Shown here piece after piece: positions 43,029 to 55,357 of a stretch of DNA of 64,000 bases. A program made the position numbers and the translations under genes. The DNA is from Tetragonia tetragonoides. Its lineage: Eukaryota > Streptophyta > Magnoliopsida > Caryophyllales > Aizoaceae. The first letter of the stretch is position 1. Each line of letters starts with the position of its first letter. Under the pieces are notes generated by a model that saw only the letters and a list, made by a program, of their open reading frames with translations, was not told where the DNA came from and ran no database searches. The stretch is from positions 39,787,001 through 39,851,000 of the forward strand of contig CM076143.1 of NCBI GenBank assembly GCA_038025085.1, read 5' to 3'.

Positions 43029-45212
43029 TGTAACACCCCCGAATTCACAACGATTTCCAGGAAACTATCGACATCGCTGTACACGACTCGAGACCGCCGA
43101 ACCGTCACGAACCCAAGGGAATGCTACTGCAACATTCATAGCTAAGGAATAAATGCTAAGCAGAAAGGAAAAACTAGGTATCAAAGGAAGCATCTAAACA
43201 AACTAAACATTAGTATCAGAGTTGTCTATCAAGTGAACTTAAGTCCATTAAGGTGTTATTACAACTTTGCCTTCAAGGGCACAAACCGAAAATCCCAACA
43301 AACCAAAGTAACCAAAAGAAATAATAAGTCTAGAGAACAAGCCCACAATTAAACTTCAAGCTATCCGTCCTCACTCGGCTACACCTGCACTTTGGTTTCC
43401 GTGACGGAAACAAGGTACAGAAGAAAAGAGAAGAAACAAAAGAAAACAAAAATCAGATAAACTGAATAAACGTCGTCCATACCCAGTAAAAACACTTTCG
43501 CAAACCTTACCTGAATTTTAGAAGAATCATTGAAATTCATTTGCATGCACAAGTAATCATACAATCAAGCACATGCAAACTGGATATTCAATTACATGCA
43601 ATTCTTGCTTTAGTGATCATTCGAACACAAACAGATAAACCATCTTGATTAGAGAAATAAGAGAGTGAATAGAACAGCGATTACCCATACTGTTCTTAGA
43701 TAGATATAGACATGCCATGGACTTACTCTAGTGTATACTCACACTGCCTCTAACATAATAATTGATATGTAGAGAATTAAACGATGGGGAATGATCCGTC
43801 CCGAACACACTATGAGGTGTCCATAAAAGTAACTTGGGAATCACGCATCCCTAGACTATATCAATTAGATAAGTCTCGATTGCTCGACTACTCCTAGGGA
43901 TCTATTAGGAGTCTTATTCTCATTTAATTCAATTCACATACTTGCATTGATTGACCTAGTGGTACAACAAGACCACGACATACTACTTCATTTCATGCTC
44001 ATGATAATGAATAATAATAACGACGATAACGACATAAATGCATATTAACAATAATCATGCTTCATATATGTCTAACGAAATTTCGGCATCACTTCGCCAG
44101 CAAATCATGATATCCAAAAATTACACATTCAACAAATAATCCATCCAAGTATAATAGGTGCTCATTAGCACTCAATAATAACCCATTCCAAATAGCATGT
44201 ATATTATATCATAAAAATATTAGAAATTCACATCGCCATACATGCTCGATAATTAGCATATGAACTGATTAATTAACGAAACTTCATAAACTTGTCATAC
44301 TCAATATAATTCATATTTTCAGCGGAGAATATATTTCTAATTATCATAATTAATGACGATATAATTTAATCATGCTTCGCATATTAAGTTCACAATAATA
44401 ATCAATTAGCACATAACACATCAAAAAAGTTTTGATGGGGCTTTGGAAATAGGTAGGCACAATTGCTTACCTAACAAACACTCACTACGCAGTAGGTAAC
44501 CTTGCTAATCACAACCCGATCACGCTTGTCCGTTTGGTCCTAATTAAAGACAATTATCGAAACATAATCAGTAAATACAAAGATCCAAACAGTACTGAAA
44601 TTGTAAACTAATATTGTTATTAAATTCCTTGATTTATTCCAACCAATCTACGCTTTTAAAAATCCAGATTCGGGTTCCAAACGAGTACAGAAAAATAAAA
44701 ACAATTATTGAAAAATACTGAAAATACGATATTAATTAAAACAAAATTATTAAACGAAAGCCTAATCGGTTTTTCGAGTCTAGGCCGTGATACAACAAGC
44801 ATGGGGACCCACGACCTAGCCTATCACCAAGACCACCACCCACCGACCATCATGGTCGACGGTGGCTCGCAGGAGCACCGGCGACGAAGGAGAGAGAGAG
44901 CGCGAGAGATCGCGATAGAGAGAGAGAAATTGCGAGGGAGAGGGGGCGTCTGAGAGGGGGAGGAGCGACGGCAGGGCCCAGTCGCGTCGGCCACTCGCCG
45001 GCAACCACCCAGGCGCGGCCTGGTGGCGCGGCGGTGGCGCGACAGCCGCGACTCGACAAAAACAGGGGAAGGGGAAAACAGAGCACGAAAGAGAGAGAAA
45101 GAAAGAGAGAGAAAGAGATAGAAGGAAGGGGGGTTTACCGGCGAGAAGAGGAGGCCGGTGCTGGCCTGGTGACCGGCGACAGCAGGAAGAGGGAGAGAGA
45201 GTGAGTGTGCGC

Positions 45213-45292
<80 letters not shown>

Positions 45293-45685
45293 AGAATTTG
45301 GGGTTTTGGCTCAGTTTTTGCAACTGATTAACTGGCCCATCTCTTAGCTTATATAGGTGCCTAGTCAATGAAAGTCAAAACCTACTAGACCTAGGATTAA
45401 TTTTCTGATTTAATTGCTAATTGAAACAATTAAAACTAATTAAAAGCTAATTAAAATCAATTAGAACAATATGAATAAACCTTATTCATATACAAAACCA
45501 ATTTAATTGAATCCCTCAATTTGATAATTATAAATCCCGAAATTCCCATAATAATAATTAATATTATTATGGCTTAATTTGAGTAAAACGAATCGTTAAA
45601 TAAATATACAATTTAAATCTCCGAAACTATTTATAAATGAATTACATATCGATATTATAATTATAGAAAATATTGGGGTATCACA
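43029..45685 (-). repeat. 5' LTR of the truncated Gypsy element (2.66 kb)
   Basis: On the plus strand it runs TGTAACACCCCCGAATTC to GGGGTATCACA. It is the inverse counterpart of the solo LTR at 20189-22809, with collinear similarity including the TATATAA region (45346-45352) and CT/GA-rich leader. Scattered substitutions show the two are separate insertions. Confidence 0.9.
45215..45289. repeat. (GA)n microsatellite in the Gypsy LTR
   Basis: About 35 GA units lie in the leader part of the LTR, much longer than the matching CT tract in the solo LTR. Confidence 0.95.
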
Positions 45686-47030
45686 TTGCAGGCTAGGTGA
45701 GAGGAGGCAACCTATGATCCAAGATAAGGGTTGCTTGCAATACATGTAGATTTGAATAAATCTTCTCACTAATGGCCATGAGAATGGAATTGTGATTAGT
45801 GAGAATTGTGCATTGGTAAGATTTGGTAAGTCACTCTCACGTTCCTTAAATTGTTATTCTTGGTCAAAAGGTTAGTAAAATTCGTCATAATTGTGCTATA
45901 ATATGATTGTTGCTAACTGTCATTGGAAAGAGGACTGGTGCTGGAGACAGGGGGAACAAGGTCTTCACATACAGACCGTGTTTCTCTAGTCTTATGGATG
46001 AAGAGAAGCAAGGGGCCAGCATGAACAATCAAGAAGATGGAAGAGATCCTCATCAATTGAGCTAAATAGGGGGAACAACATCTACTGCATGAGACCTTGT
46101 TCCTTCTGGACAGCTTGATGATCTCTTAGCCATCTTAATGTTGCTTCGAATGAGATTGAGCATGAAAAAGGTAATGGTCTTGAGGTATGGTTCATAATCA
46201 TAAATCTTCACTGTGGAATACATGAATATATTGCTGATTTGTGCCATAAGCTTATAGAGATTTTGCTCAATTCCAAGAACCAGGCATGTTGATACTTGAC
46301 ATCATTTTTGAGAGACTATGTGGCAAATTGACTTATTTGAATAAGTTTTTGCAAGATTGAGAATCATTTGGATGATATTGTTACGAAACCATTGAGTAGA
46401 GATTGCTTTGAGAAAGTTAGAGTAGAGTTAGACATGATCAAATCACTTATATGTATGTGTACATTATTTTCCCCAATGATTGGCTAGAAGAGTCATTTCC
46501 ATGATTGTGTTTATATGATGTGAGATATGTGTACATATAATGTTTGTATGTCTAACCCAGCTAGCGTGCAGTAAAAGGCATAACTGCTTGACAGAGATTA
46601 AAAGGACTCACTTTTGTCTAATGATATGTCCCTTATTGTCCGAAACATAAGTCACAGGAACAGACCATGGAGCAGTAGCAGCCCTTGTTCCTACACAGCC
46701 TTCCTAATAGTCTTAACCATGATCCTACTTCCCTATCTCTCTCTTCTCTCAAGTTCTTGTTCGTAAATGGGAGGTTCCTGAATAAAACAAGCATCATTTG
46801 AGGGGGAACCAATGTTCAAGTTTTGGGATGAATGAGGGGGAACAAATGTTGTGGAGGATGATGGAGACTTTGGAGGATGCAACACGTTGATATAATGGAG
46901 TTTACACTCTAAGGTAAATTGCTTCATATGTTCGTCAATGAGAGAATGAGATGCACAGATCAATATATACATGGCTTGATAGTATGTACTGTTTTGTTAC
47001 CGGTTTTTTTTGTAACATATGAGACGTAAA

Positions 47031-47094
47031 AACCAAAAAAAAAAAAAGGAAAAAAAAAAACAAAAAAGAAAAACAAAAAATCAAAAAAAAAAAT
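47031..47094. repeat. A-rich low-complexity tract
   Basis: This is a run of A interrupted by G, C or T inside the SIRE-like interior. Confidence 0.9.
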
Positions 47095-48226
47095 GAAAAC
47101 CTCTCGTATGAAATTTTGGTTCTAGTACTCTTGATACCGGTTGATAATTGTTCATCAAGTCATGTTACATCTACTTACTATAGGTAGAAAGCACTTTTCA
47201 TATGTGTTCAATATTGATTTTTGCATCAAGTTCGTGAACTACAAGAAGGAGGCAATCTCAAATACCTTTAAAGTGTGGTGTATCTTTTGAGTCACTTTAT
47301 GAGGATGAAGCTGGAGACGTTACCTTCACTTGGTAATAATATGGTATGGAACGAAGAATGGAATGTATGTTATGGAGGTTTGAGTTTGAGGGGGAACAAT
47401 GACATGAACCTTGTTCTCATAGAATGGTTCAAATGGCAGCAATAAAGGTGTATTTTGATTGAGTGGTTAAAGTATGAGTGGCAGAAGTTTGATGAGTTTA
47501 ATGTGCGACTTGGATACCGAATCTTCCAGACTTACACAAGATGTGAAGGAAGAGAGAGAAAATCCAAGCTATCCGACATCAAAAGCTTCTTCATATGACC
47601 AATCACCAAGCATTTAGCATATTCATTCATGGCCTGAACCCTATTTCTAAACCTTGTTCCCTTCATAGACCTTTGCTTATTGGCTATCTATCTTTCGATT
47701 GACATTTGGTCCATAATCTATTGCTACTGTTTCTGATTTTCTTGTCTAACCCTTTGATAATGGAATGTTTCTTGTGGACTAGGTGTTGAGGATGGCCCAT
47801 ATCATTAGATTGTTAAGTTTGAGCTACTATACGTCTTTGAATCTTCAATTACTTAAACCCTGGTGGTGATGGGTGTGACATATTGATTTGTGACTCTATC
47901 TTTGTGTCGTATATACAACTTTACATGCGTGGACTTTTTGATGATGCCAAAAGGGGGAAGTGATGTGTGCTTGCATTTAGGTTTGATATGATCATGAATA
48001 GTTTCTTTCTTATCTTTCTCTTATGACCCTATTCACTATGGATAGGTAGCATCTTGATAACTCTACTCATATATGGTTGTTGTTCTGAAATGGTTGATAT
48101 TCTAGATTGATTCTCTACTGGTCTTGTGAATAAAATGTTTTGCAAAAGATGTTTTATTCTGTCTCTCATTAATGGTCGTTGAGTGTTGATATACTTGAGC
48201 ATTCTTGAAGAACTAGTGAACCTTGT

Positions 48227-48575
48227 TTCTACTGGTTGGTTCACGGTTTGGTAAGTGCATGAGTTAGCTTGTATTTCATTGTTATTTTGTTGAGATAAGC
48301 ACAATAGTTTGTCATCATCAAAAAGGGGGAAATTGTTGAGTTCCGGTTTTAATGGATTGACAAACTATTGGACTTATCACATGTAAGCTAATAAAAGTGC
48401 ATGATTGGTTTTGAATGAAGTTGTGAACCCTGTTCTTACTTACCCTTGGTTTTTCTGGTTGGTTCACAGCAGTGGTAAGTCAAGGTAAGCGCTTGAGTTA
48501 GTTTTGTACTCAATATAATTGATATCTAGCTCAGATAAGCACACTAGTTTGTCATCATCAAAAAGGGAAAATTTG
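48227..48575 (+). repeat. Duplicated LTR border of the SIRE-like element
   Basis: About 110 bp before the LTR, plus the first ~100 bp of the LTR, appear twice with a 240-bp period. TCATCATCAAAAAGGGGGAAATTGTTGAGTTCC (LTR-like start at 48334) is echoed by TCATCATCAAAAAGGGAAAATTTGTTGGGTTCC (48574). Upstream parts with GGTTCAC and AGATAAGCACA also repeat. Confidence 0.8.
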
Positions 48576-50074
48576 TTGGGTTCCTGGTTTTGATGTTAAC
48601 AAACGTAGTGTCCTTATCTTTGTGTAAACTAACAATGATGGCAAGATTACTTAAGGATTCAAGAAGTTGAAACGCTTGATGCATGATTGCTCATGAAGAT
48701 GCTTGGATCCTTTCAAGACATGAAGACTATGTCTTTAGTTGGTAATTCTATTAGTCTTCATGTACTATGCATTGAGTGTGTTATAGGTTGGATTCAAAGT
48801 AGTCTTGACAAGGGACAAACATACACAAAGGTTGAAGTGCATAAGGTTCAAAGAGTACAAGGGAACAGTCTTGTGAACCCTGTTCTCTATGACCAGCACA
48901 AGAGCTTGAAGGAACCAAAGGGGAACAAACGCTTTGGACCCTGTTCCTTCTAGCTGTGTATCTGGATGAGTTTTGCATAATATCGTATTTATTATCTCTG
49001 TGAATATTTGTGTATTATCTTTCTAGATCTTCACACAAATATTCTTCTGATAAAATATAAATCGTTTTGGAAATTTAGATATTGCAAAATCGATTTTACA
49101 GATTGGAAAAATATTTTATTTTGGAAAAGATATTATCTTTTAATTTATGACCAAGGTTTATTTATTATGGAAAGTATTATCTTATGGAACATCTCTATTA
49201 TCTTTTAGAGTTTATATTCTGATAATATACCTATATTAGCTGGCCTAAATCTTCTGTAAAATATGTTGGACGAATTTCCATCTATATTCATTAGGGTTTT
49301 ATAAAGTAAAAGTGTTTTGCTTTATCTCAAACTCTAGGATATCTTTTTGGAGATATTATCTTTTGGAAAATGATTTTAACCTAGAAGAAAACTGAGCCTT
49401 CACCTCCCCTATATAAGGTGGAGAATAGCTTCAGTTTACTTCATGCCTTGAGAGGGTTTTGACGTGCAAAAGAGTTTTCAAATCATATTCAAAACATCCA
49501 AGTCGTCCATACAAATACAGTCCAGCATTACACTGAGAACAACCTTTGGACCCTGTTCTCTATCAGATCCGTTTGAGTCTTTCCTTCGCGTACTCATTGC
49601 ATAATAGGTTTTCATTGTAGCCTTATTTGCTTATTCAAGAAGCGAGTTGTAAGGCAATTATTGTACTCTGAGAGATCTGTAATTACTCTAGCTTAGTAAC
49701 GAGTGTAGAGTTTTGCTTCAATGTCAGCGTATGGCTTGAAGTGTGTGGCAACACGTTAGTAACGGCGTGTGGTGTTCTGTGGGTACGACAGTACTGTATC
49801 CAGGATTTTGGCTCTAGTAATAAGAGAAGTAGTGTGACAAAATCCCAAGTAACTGGGTCGTGGTTTTTACTCCTATTGAGCCTAGGAGGTTTTCCACGTG
49901 AAAAAAGTCTTGTGTTATTTACTTTTAGTCTTTTGTATTGTGCTTAATCTGCTACATAGGAACAACGTGTAATGTTGTTCTCACCACTGTTCTTAAGTAA
50001 CAAAAGTCTGTTTTATTGCGAAAAGTAGGCGTCACTCTATTTACCCCCTCTAGAGTTCCTTAGTGCACCCAACA
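48574..50074 (+). repeat. 3' LTR of the SIRE-like element
   Basis: The LTR is 1501 bp and runs TGTTGGGTTCCTGG to GCACCCAACA. A promoter-like CTATATAAGG lies at about 49409. Host sequence follows at 50075. Confidence 0.8.
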
Positions 50075-50205
50075 GAACATTTACTCTCACGTGACCCAGT
50101 TCCTGTAATGTAACAGCTCTTGAGATCACCTTCTGCGCCCGACAGCACCATGTAAGTAACAATTGCTTCGGAGCGTCTATCAGTCTCAATTTCATTGAAC
50201 TTTTA

Positions 50206-51857
50206 TTAAACTTTTATTGAGCCTCTTGGTAGCTTCTGTAATGTGCCTTCCAGCGATATCCTTTCTTCCACTGTCATCGAATTATCACAACTTATAACCA
50301 ATTCCTCCAAAACCAACGCGCTTCTAAGAAAATATCTGACCATTTTCCAGTTCTGGTTCCCGCGTATTTCTCTACTGCAATTTTTTTGAGATGAAACCTC
50401 ATACAAGATGGGATTGTTTGAGCTGTACTCCAATATTGACATTCCAACTCAGATACCGTTCTACTTCTCTCACTACACCACATAATGTCATATCTACAGA
50501 TTCCCTGAGAAAATAGAGCAAAGAACAATCAGTATATAGTCGCCACTGGCAAATTTCTATATATATTTGAGAAATCGGAAGGGAATAAATCTCTCTCACA
50601 CACACACACACCTTTGGAAAAGAGAGTATTTCTAAAGAAGGTGCACAATTAAGCAGCTCCAATAACACCTTATGCCATTGATCATAGCGAGTATACCCAA
50701 GTTGCAGATGATATAAATTCTGGAACACAGGTAGCTTATTATGTTTTAATTCACAATATTCCAGAGCCTACAACAAACACGTATAGCAGTCAGATCCATA
50801 AGAAATAGTATACTGATCGAGGTTCAAATTGAGGTTGAAAGGGATCAACAGACAAACCCGTACGAAGTTAAACAACAGAGATAGGCATGGAACATTAGAC
50901 AACGACCTGACAAGGCTAAGTATGGTCTGACGATCGGAATACATATTACGAGTAATAATTTCGATATGAGCTTCGACTAAAGCATGCTCTCCAATACAGT
51001 ACTGCAATGCTAAATTGTCAAAATATTCTAGATACTCCAAATTAGGAGTATCAAGCACAAACTCGCTCCTTGGGAAACCATCAAATAACTCATTATGTAT
51101 AACTAATCTCCTAAGAGATGGTGCAGAAATTTTAGTGGCATACTCAGATTTCCAGCCACCACCTTTTACAGCCAGGTCTTCCAGTGAAGGACAGCTCGAA
51201 ACTAGTCTACTCAAAGAGTCACCCTCAGGGATGCTGCGAACTAAAGTGAGGTGGAACACTTCAGCTTGGCAAATACGAAGACATGGGAACATAATCAAGA
51301 TCAAGATTCACGTCGAGCTTCAACACCTCGAATTTTTGACAACAAAAAATTGCCCAAGGCAGTGTATGGGGGTTCCTCACACGAACAAAAAGGTCAAGCT
51401 CTGTGACCCCATGAGTTAAGGGAAAACAAATCCATGCATTAAGTTGTTTAGGTTCCATGTAGGGAAAACAACCTTCATCATAACGATGACCACTATTATA
51501 ATTACGATGGTTGTTGGCAGGGTTTCCTAATTTAAGGCTAAACCTAGTGATATCTTCCGACCGACATGCTTGAAGTACATTATCCACAAAAATGTTAAAA
51601 GTAGTGGAACGTTCAACCAGGTGCCGACTGAGCAAACAATGAGAAATAGGCGAATCATCAAACTCGAGGCGTTTTATTATCCAAGTGAAAACATGCATCC
51701 ATCTCTTGGACAAGACACTCGTTGCAACAGCATCATTGGTTGGAAGCAAAGAAAGTACTTTACATAATAAATCATCTGGTAAACCGCTGAGTCGATCTAC
51801 ACCACACAAAATTCTCGCAACTCGTGATGTTGTGCATGGTCTCACAGTAAAATCCAT
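50206..51857 (-). pseudogene. F-box/LRR/FBD protein gene with two frameshifts
   Basis: The exons are 51857-50864, 50767-50612 and 50504-50206, with GT-AG borders. The F-box lies near residues 20-60: VDRLSGLPDDLLCKVLSLLP, then ATSVLSKRW. LRR-like repeats follow (HLTLVRSIPEGDSL, SLEDLAVKGGGW, SLRRLVIHNELF, LEYLEYFDNL). The FBD region is at the end (IPSCMRFHLKKIAVEKYAG, then WKMVRYFLRSALVLEELVIS). Such proteins are SCF ubiquitin-ligase adaptors. Exon 1 shifts frame near 51275 (after YLPS), and exon 3 shifts back near 50367 (after YAG). The total of 1449 nt is still divisible by three, and about 480 residues is normal for the family. It is called a pseudogene, with assembly error possible. Confidence 0.82.
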
Positions 51858-52707
51858 ACTCCTTTTCCTGTAGGGAATAATTTGGAGGAGCGATTGAAAA
51901 CTAAATAAGAGATACTACTAGTTCAACATAACTGAGAAAAATCAAATATAATGCAAATTGAGATAACTAATGGCACTGTAAAGCTGAAATCTTTTCAACA
52001 ACAATTTGCTGAAGATCCCGCAGAGAAGAATCACCATATATAAAGTAAATTTTGATAATGGCGCAGTAAAGCTGAAATCTTTTTCTATTTTTTTTCGCAT
52101 AACGATATAGTAACTGAGCTCTGACATTTCACTAACTATTGGCATTTAAATTCTGAATTGGGGTCTGCTTCAAACTATCAATAATTCAGCTAAAAGACTT
52201 GGAATGTTACATGAAACTTGATATCACCAAAACCAAAGCTTCTCAGATTTTTATTGTATTGTATGACATAAACTGTATAAATGAAAAATTGAACTTTTTA
52301 AACTCTAACCCAAAACCTCTCAAAAAAAAAAAGAAAAAAACTCTAACCCAAAAAGTTAAAAGCTTTCAACCATTATATGAACCATAGAAACAGCATCATA
52401 TTTTTTTTTGCAATTGTATGAACACTAATTAATTAATTAATAAAGAAGGAAAAAATCAATTATTTACAATTATACCTGGCTGTGTGAATCTTTGATTTTG
52501 TATCTCTCTGTGAGCAGAAGGTGTTAGCTTGAGCGACACGATGGATCGACAGCTAAGAGCTAATTGATATCGATGATGGATGGATATATGATTACTAATT
52601 CGTGAAACTTCAAGATAGTAATTAGATTAAAAAAAAAGTCAAGGAAAATCCAACCGGCAACGGTGGATGCAGAAGAGAGGGGAGAAACTAGAGAGAGAAC
52701 AATTACG
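51858..52707. other. Upstream flank of the F-box gene
   Basis: AT-rich sequence with no ORF of note. A second splice-like acceptor pattern is possible near 52490, so an untranslated first exon cannot be excluded. Two near copies of AATGGC(A/G)C(T/A)GTAAAGCTGAAATC lie at 51967 and 52058. Confidence 0.45.
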
Positions 52708-53390
52708 TAGGGGTGAGAAAAATTCCGGGTACCCAGTACTGAAATCGGAATTGGTTAGGAATCGGTAGTTTCGGAATCGGAATCGATCTAGCCAATTCCA
52801 ATTCTAATTCCTGAAAATAGGAGCCGATACTAACCAATTATTCCAATTCCAATTCCTGACTTTTGGGAACCGGAACCGGAACCGGTTGGGTACCCAGTGT
52901 AAAAAAATTAAGTGACTTTTTTCCTTTGTTTGAAATAAAAAATGGTGATTTTCTAGTAAGGCTAGTAGTTTAAAATTTTCCATTTGTAATTTTAATGTTT
53001 TTAATGATTGTATTTGTAATATTAATAATTAAATGATTATATACGTTATTTAAATTTTGATTTACAATGTTAAGTATTTTGATTGTAGTATTTGATTTTA
53101 TGTTTGCGGTAATTTTAGAAACTAAATTTATTAGTGTGATTTATTATTGGTGATTTTTATTATTAAAATATACATTTATTTGATTTAAAAAAATAAGAAA
53201 AATTGGATTTAATGCGGACTTGGGTACCCAGGAACCGGTGGGTACATGGTGGATCCAATTCCAATTCCTAAGTTTTAGGAACCGGTGCAACCAATTCTAA
53301 TTTCAATTCCTACAAATTAGAAACCGATGGATCCAATTCCAATTCCGGGTAGTGCAATACCCGATGGGTACCCGGTTGCGCTCACCCCTA
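52708..53390. mobile_element. hAT-like MITE rich in GGTACCC and AATTCC motifs
   Basis: The left end TAGGGGTGAG, then CCGGGTACCC, is mirrored by GGGTACCCGG, then CTCACCCCTA. Subterminal sequence is full of CCAATTCC and GGAACCGG repeats on both strands. Flanks AATTACG and AAATACG hint at a TSD but are not exact. There is no transposase. Confidence 0.75.
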
Positions 53391-53468
53391 AATAAATACG
53401 TTAGGCAAACATTGCAATTGGAATTTGGAAAGGGCAAGGAACTCGTGTGCTTAAAATAATACAACCTT

Positions 53469-53608
53469 ACCAACAAGTGGTTGGTGTCAATGGTTCGGCA
53501 CTCTCATCCCTTAAATAAGGTCGAGGGTTCGAATCTTGTGAATGGAAAAATTATTTAGTGGGAGCATTTTACCTCTTTGTCTTGAGTGAACTTGGTGTTA
53601 AAACCAAA
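53469..53608 (+). mobile_element. tRNA-derived SINE with 15-bp TSD
   Basis: The 140-bp body has a box-A-like TGGTGTCAATGGT and a strong box B GAGGGTTCGAATC, as in Pol III genes. It is flanked by AAATAATACAACCTT at 53454-53468 and 53609-53623, an exact match. There is no coding. Confidence 0.88.
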
Positions 53609-53679
53609 AAATAATACAACCTTGCACTATCTAATGTAGAACTTGGTGTTAAAACCAAAAAATAATACAACCTTGCACT
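53589..53679. repeat. 51-bp tandem duplication covering SINE 3' end and TSD
   Basis: AACTTGGTGTTAAAACC plus the TSD and some flank starts at 53589 and again at 53640. The duplication therefore arose after the SINE inserted. Confidence 0.88.
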
Positions 53680-53962
53680 ACCTATTATATATATAAACTG
53701 GGTCCTTTTTCGTGTGGTGTCGACACGTGGGACGCTACGTAGGCGAACCACATCGTGCAAGCATGACACGTAAGCCGACACGTAATCACAAACTTGCCAT
53801 GCAGCATGACACATCATCCATCATTAATGTCTCATCATTAGTTGACTTAATTACATATTTATTAGCATATTTCTAAATTACAAAATAAAATAACTTTAGT
53901 TACGTCAGTCAAAAAATTATAAATCTGACACCGTGGAAATGGATCTAAAAAATGCTTCAAAA

Positions 53963-53964
<2 letters not shown>

Positions 53965-54043
<79 letters not shown>
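53965..54043. repeat. (AT)n microsatellite
   Basis: About 39 AT units are uninterrupted. Confidence 0.98.
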
Positions 54044-54046
<3 letters not shown>

Positions 54047-55262
54047 GGTGTCATACTATAATTTATTTCATTCACACTTTGGTTTAAGTTTGACTTTTGA
54101 TTCGATGTATGTTGACCACCTTAGTTGTACATTTTATTATTAATGCATGCATCGGATTTGGGCGGTATGATGGAGAATAGATAGATAAAGTATAACAATT
54201 TTATTTATGATCTTGGTAGATTCATCATTATTTACGATTTATGTCATTATAGAGGAATAATGAAATGATAGTACTTAATTATTGAAAAAGATTTTTTTGA
54301 TTGTTTCATGTATTTATAGGCTATAACTATAGTATGGTAAAAAGTTCGGACATCGCACGAGCCATGCAACTAGAATTAAACAAAACAACAAAGTTGATTT
54401 GAGTATAGAAAGGGAGAGATCCATAGATTAGCAGGAATGAAGTAGCAAGATGTGACATAGCCGAAAATTTTGTTGCAAGTTTGTACCAATGAAAATGTAT
54501 TATTTGTTATAAACACACAAACCATGCATCGCAAGGGAATATAACTAGTACTGAAAATAATCCAACCTTGCAAACTATGTACTTGAAATGTTTCTCTCTC
54601 CTAACTAGACTCCCCGATGCCCCAACCGAACTTGGTCTCCAGCCGCTGCCTCTAGGACAAAACCACCACCAATAAACGTGAAAAATGAATCATTTTTATT
54701 GGTAGGAAAACAACTGAATAATTTAGAAAAAGAAAACTAGTTGTAATTCTAATTCTAATTCTAATTGTTACATGAATATCCTTATTAATGATGTTAAAAG
54801 TATTGTCTTGATTAACACTATGTTTAGATACTTCGTAAGTGAGGAAAATTGAAGAAAAGTAAATCCGTGGAAATTTACGTAAAAGTAAAACTGTGAAAAT
54901 TTTATCATTTTCACTTGTTTGATTCATCATTATAAAGTTTGTAGAAAAATATAGGAGATTTACATAGTTTTCATTTCTTTGGTTTGTTATTGTGGAAAAT
55001 CTATTGTAAAATAAATGTTTTTTTTTAGAGAAAAAGACTACATGTACACTTAGTGTACTAATTTTTGCCCGTGCAATACACAGGATATTTATTAACATAA
55101 TAGAAATAAATATCATATTAAGATTTTAAACTTGTAACTGTGATTCTTCTTCGACAATAATGTACCCTATGTCATAAATTACTGATAATATTTTTCACAC
55201 TAAGAAACTTTCATTCACACACTTTTAATATATTTGAGAGGCTCATTACTCTACTTTAATAC
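54044..55262. other. AT-rich intergenic DNA
   Basis: I see no gene or element. The open frames here are AT-driven and lack domain signatures. Confidence 0.5.
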
Positions 55263-55357
55263 TACTCCCTCCGTTCTTTTCTCTCCTACCCACTTTTCTT
55301 TTACATCCGATTTTTTTTTCTTTCACCTACTTCCACTTTTGAACCAATTTTCTATAT

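Larger units (their letters stand above)
40967..45685 (-). mobile_element. Truncated Gypsy-type element: 5' LTR, extra ORF and start of gag
   Basis: Minus-strand order is LTR (43029-45685), PBS, an acidic ORF (42832-41843), a 0.6-kb spacer, then the start of gag, cut at about 40967 where LINE B begins. No pol and no second LTR were found to the left within the window. The gag start (ALKPLTFEGGGD) and large LTR fit a chromovirus such as Tekay. The lineage is an inference. Confidence 0.8.
45686..50074 (+). mobile_element. 3' part of a SIRE/Maximus-like Copia element
   Basis: The 3' LTR (48574-50074) is preceded by a purine tract AAAAAGGGAAAATT and by 2.9 kb of interior with no intact gene. The interior repeats the motif GGGGGAACA several times (near 45950, 46068, 46800, 46840, 47393). 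An A-rich tract lies at 47031-47094. The border phrase TCATCATCAAAAAGGGGGAA before TGTTGGGTTCCTGG is typical of plant SIRE-type elements. The left side is cut by the Gypsy LTR at 45685. No pol is present. Confidence 0.7.

Noticed and set aside
44708..45368. Similar open frames in the inverted LTR copy
   Set aside because: Same LTR leader and GA microsatellite, not a gene.
53478..53545. tRNA gene candidate (GGTTCGAATC box)
   Set aside because: Boxes A and B are present but the cloverleaf stems do not form; exact TSDs show a SINE.
53589..53679. Short direct repeats as a possible CRISPR array
   Set aside because: Only two tandem units that include a SINE tail and TSD; plant nuclear context.
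54652..55116. 154-codon minus-strand frame
   Set aside because: AT-rich intergenic DNA, no motif, composition explains the open frame.
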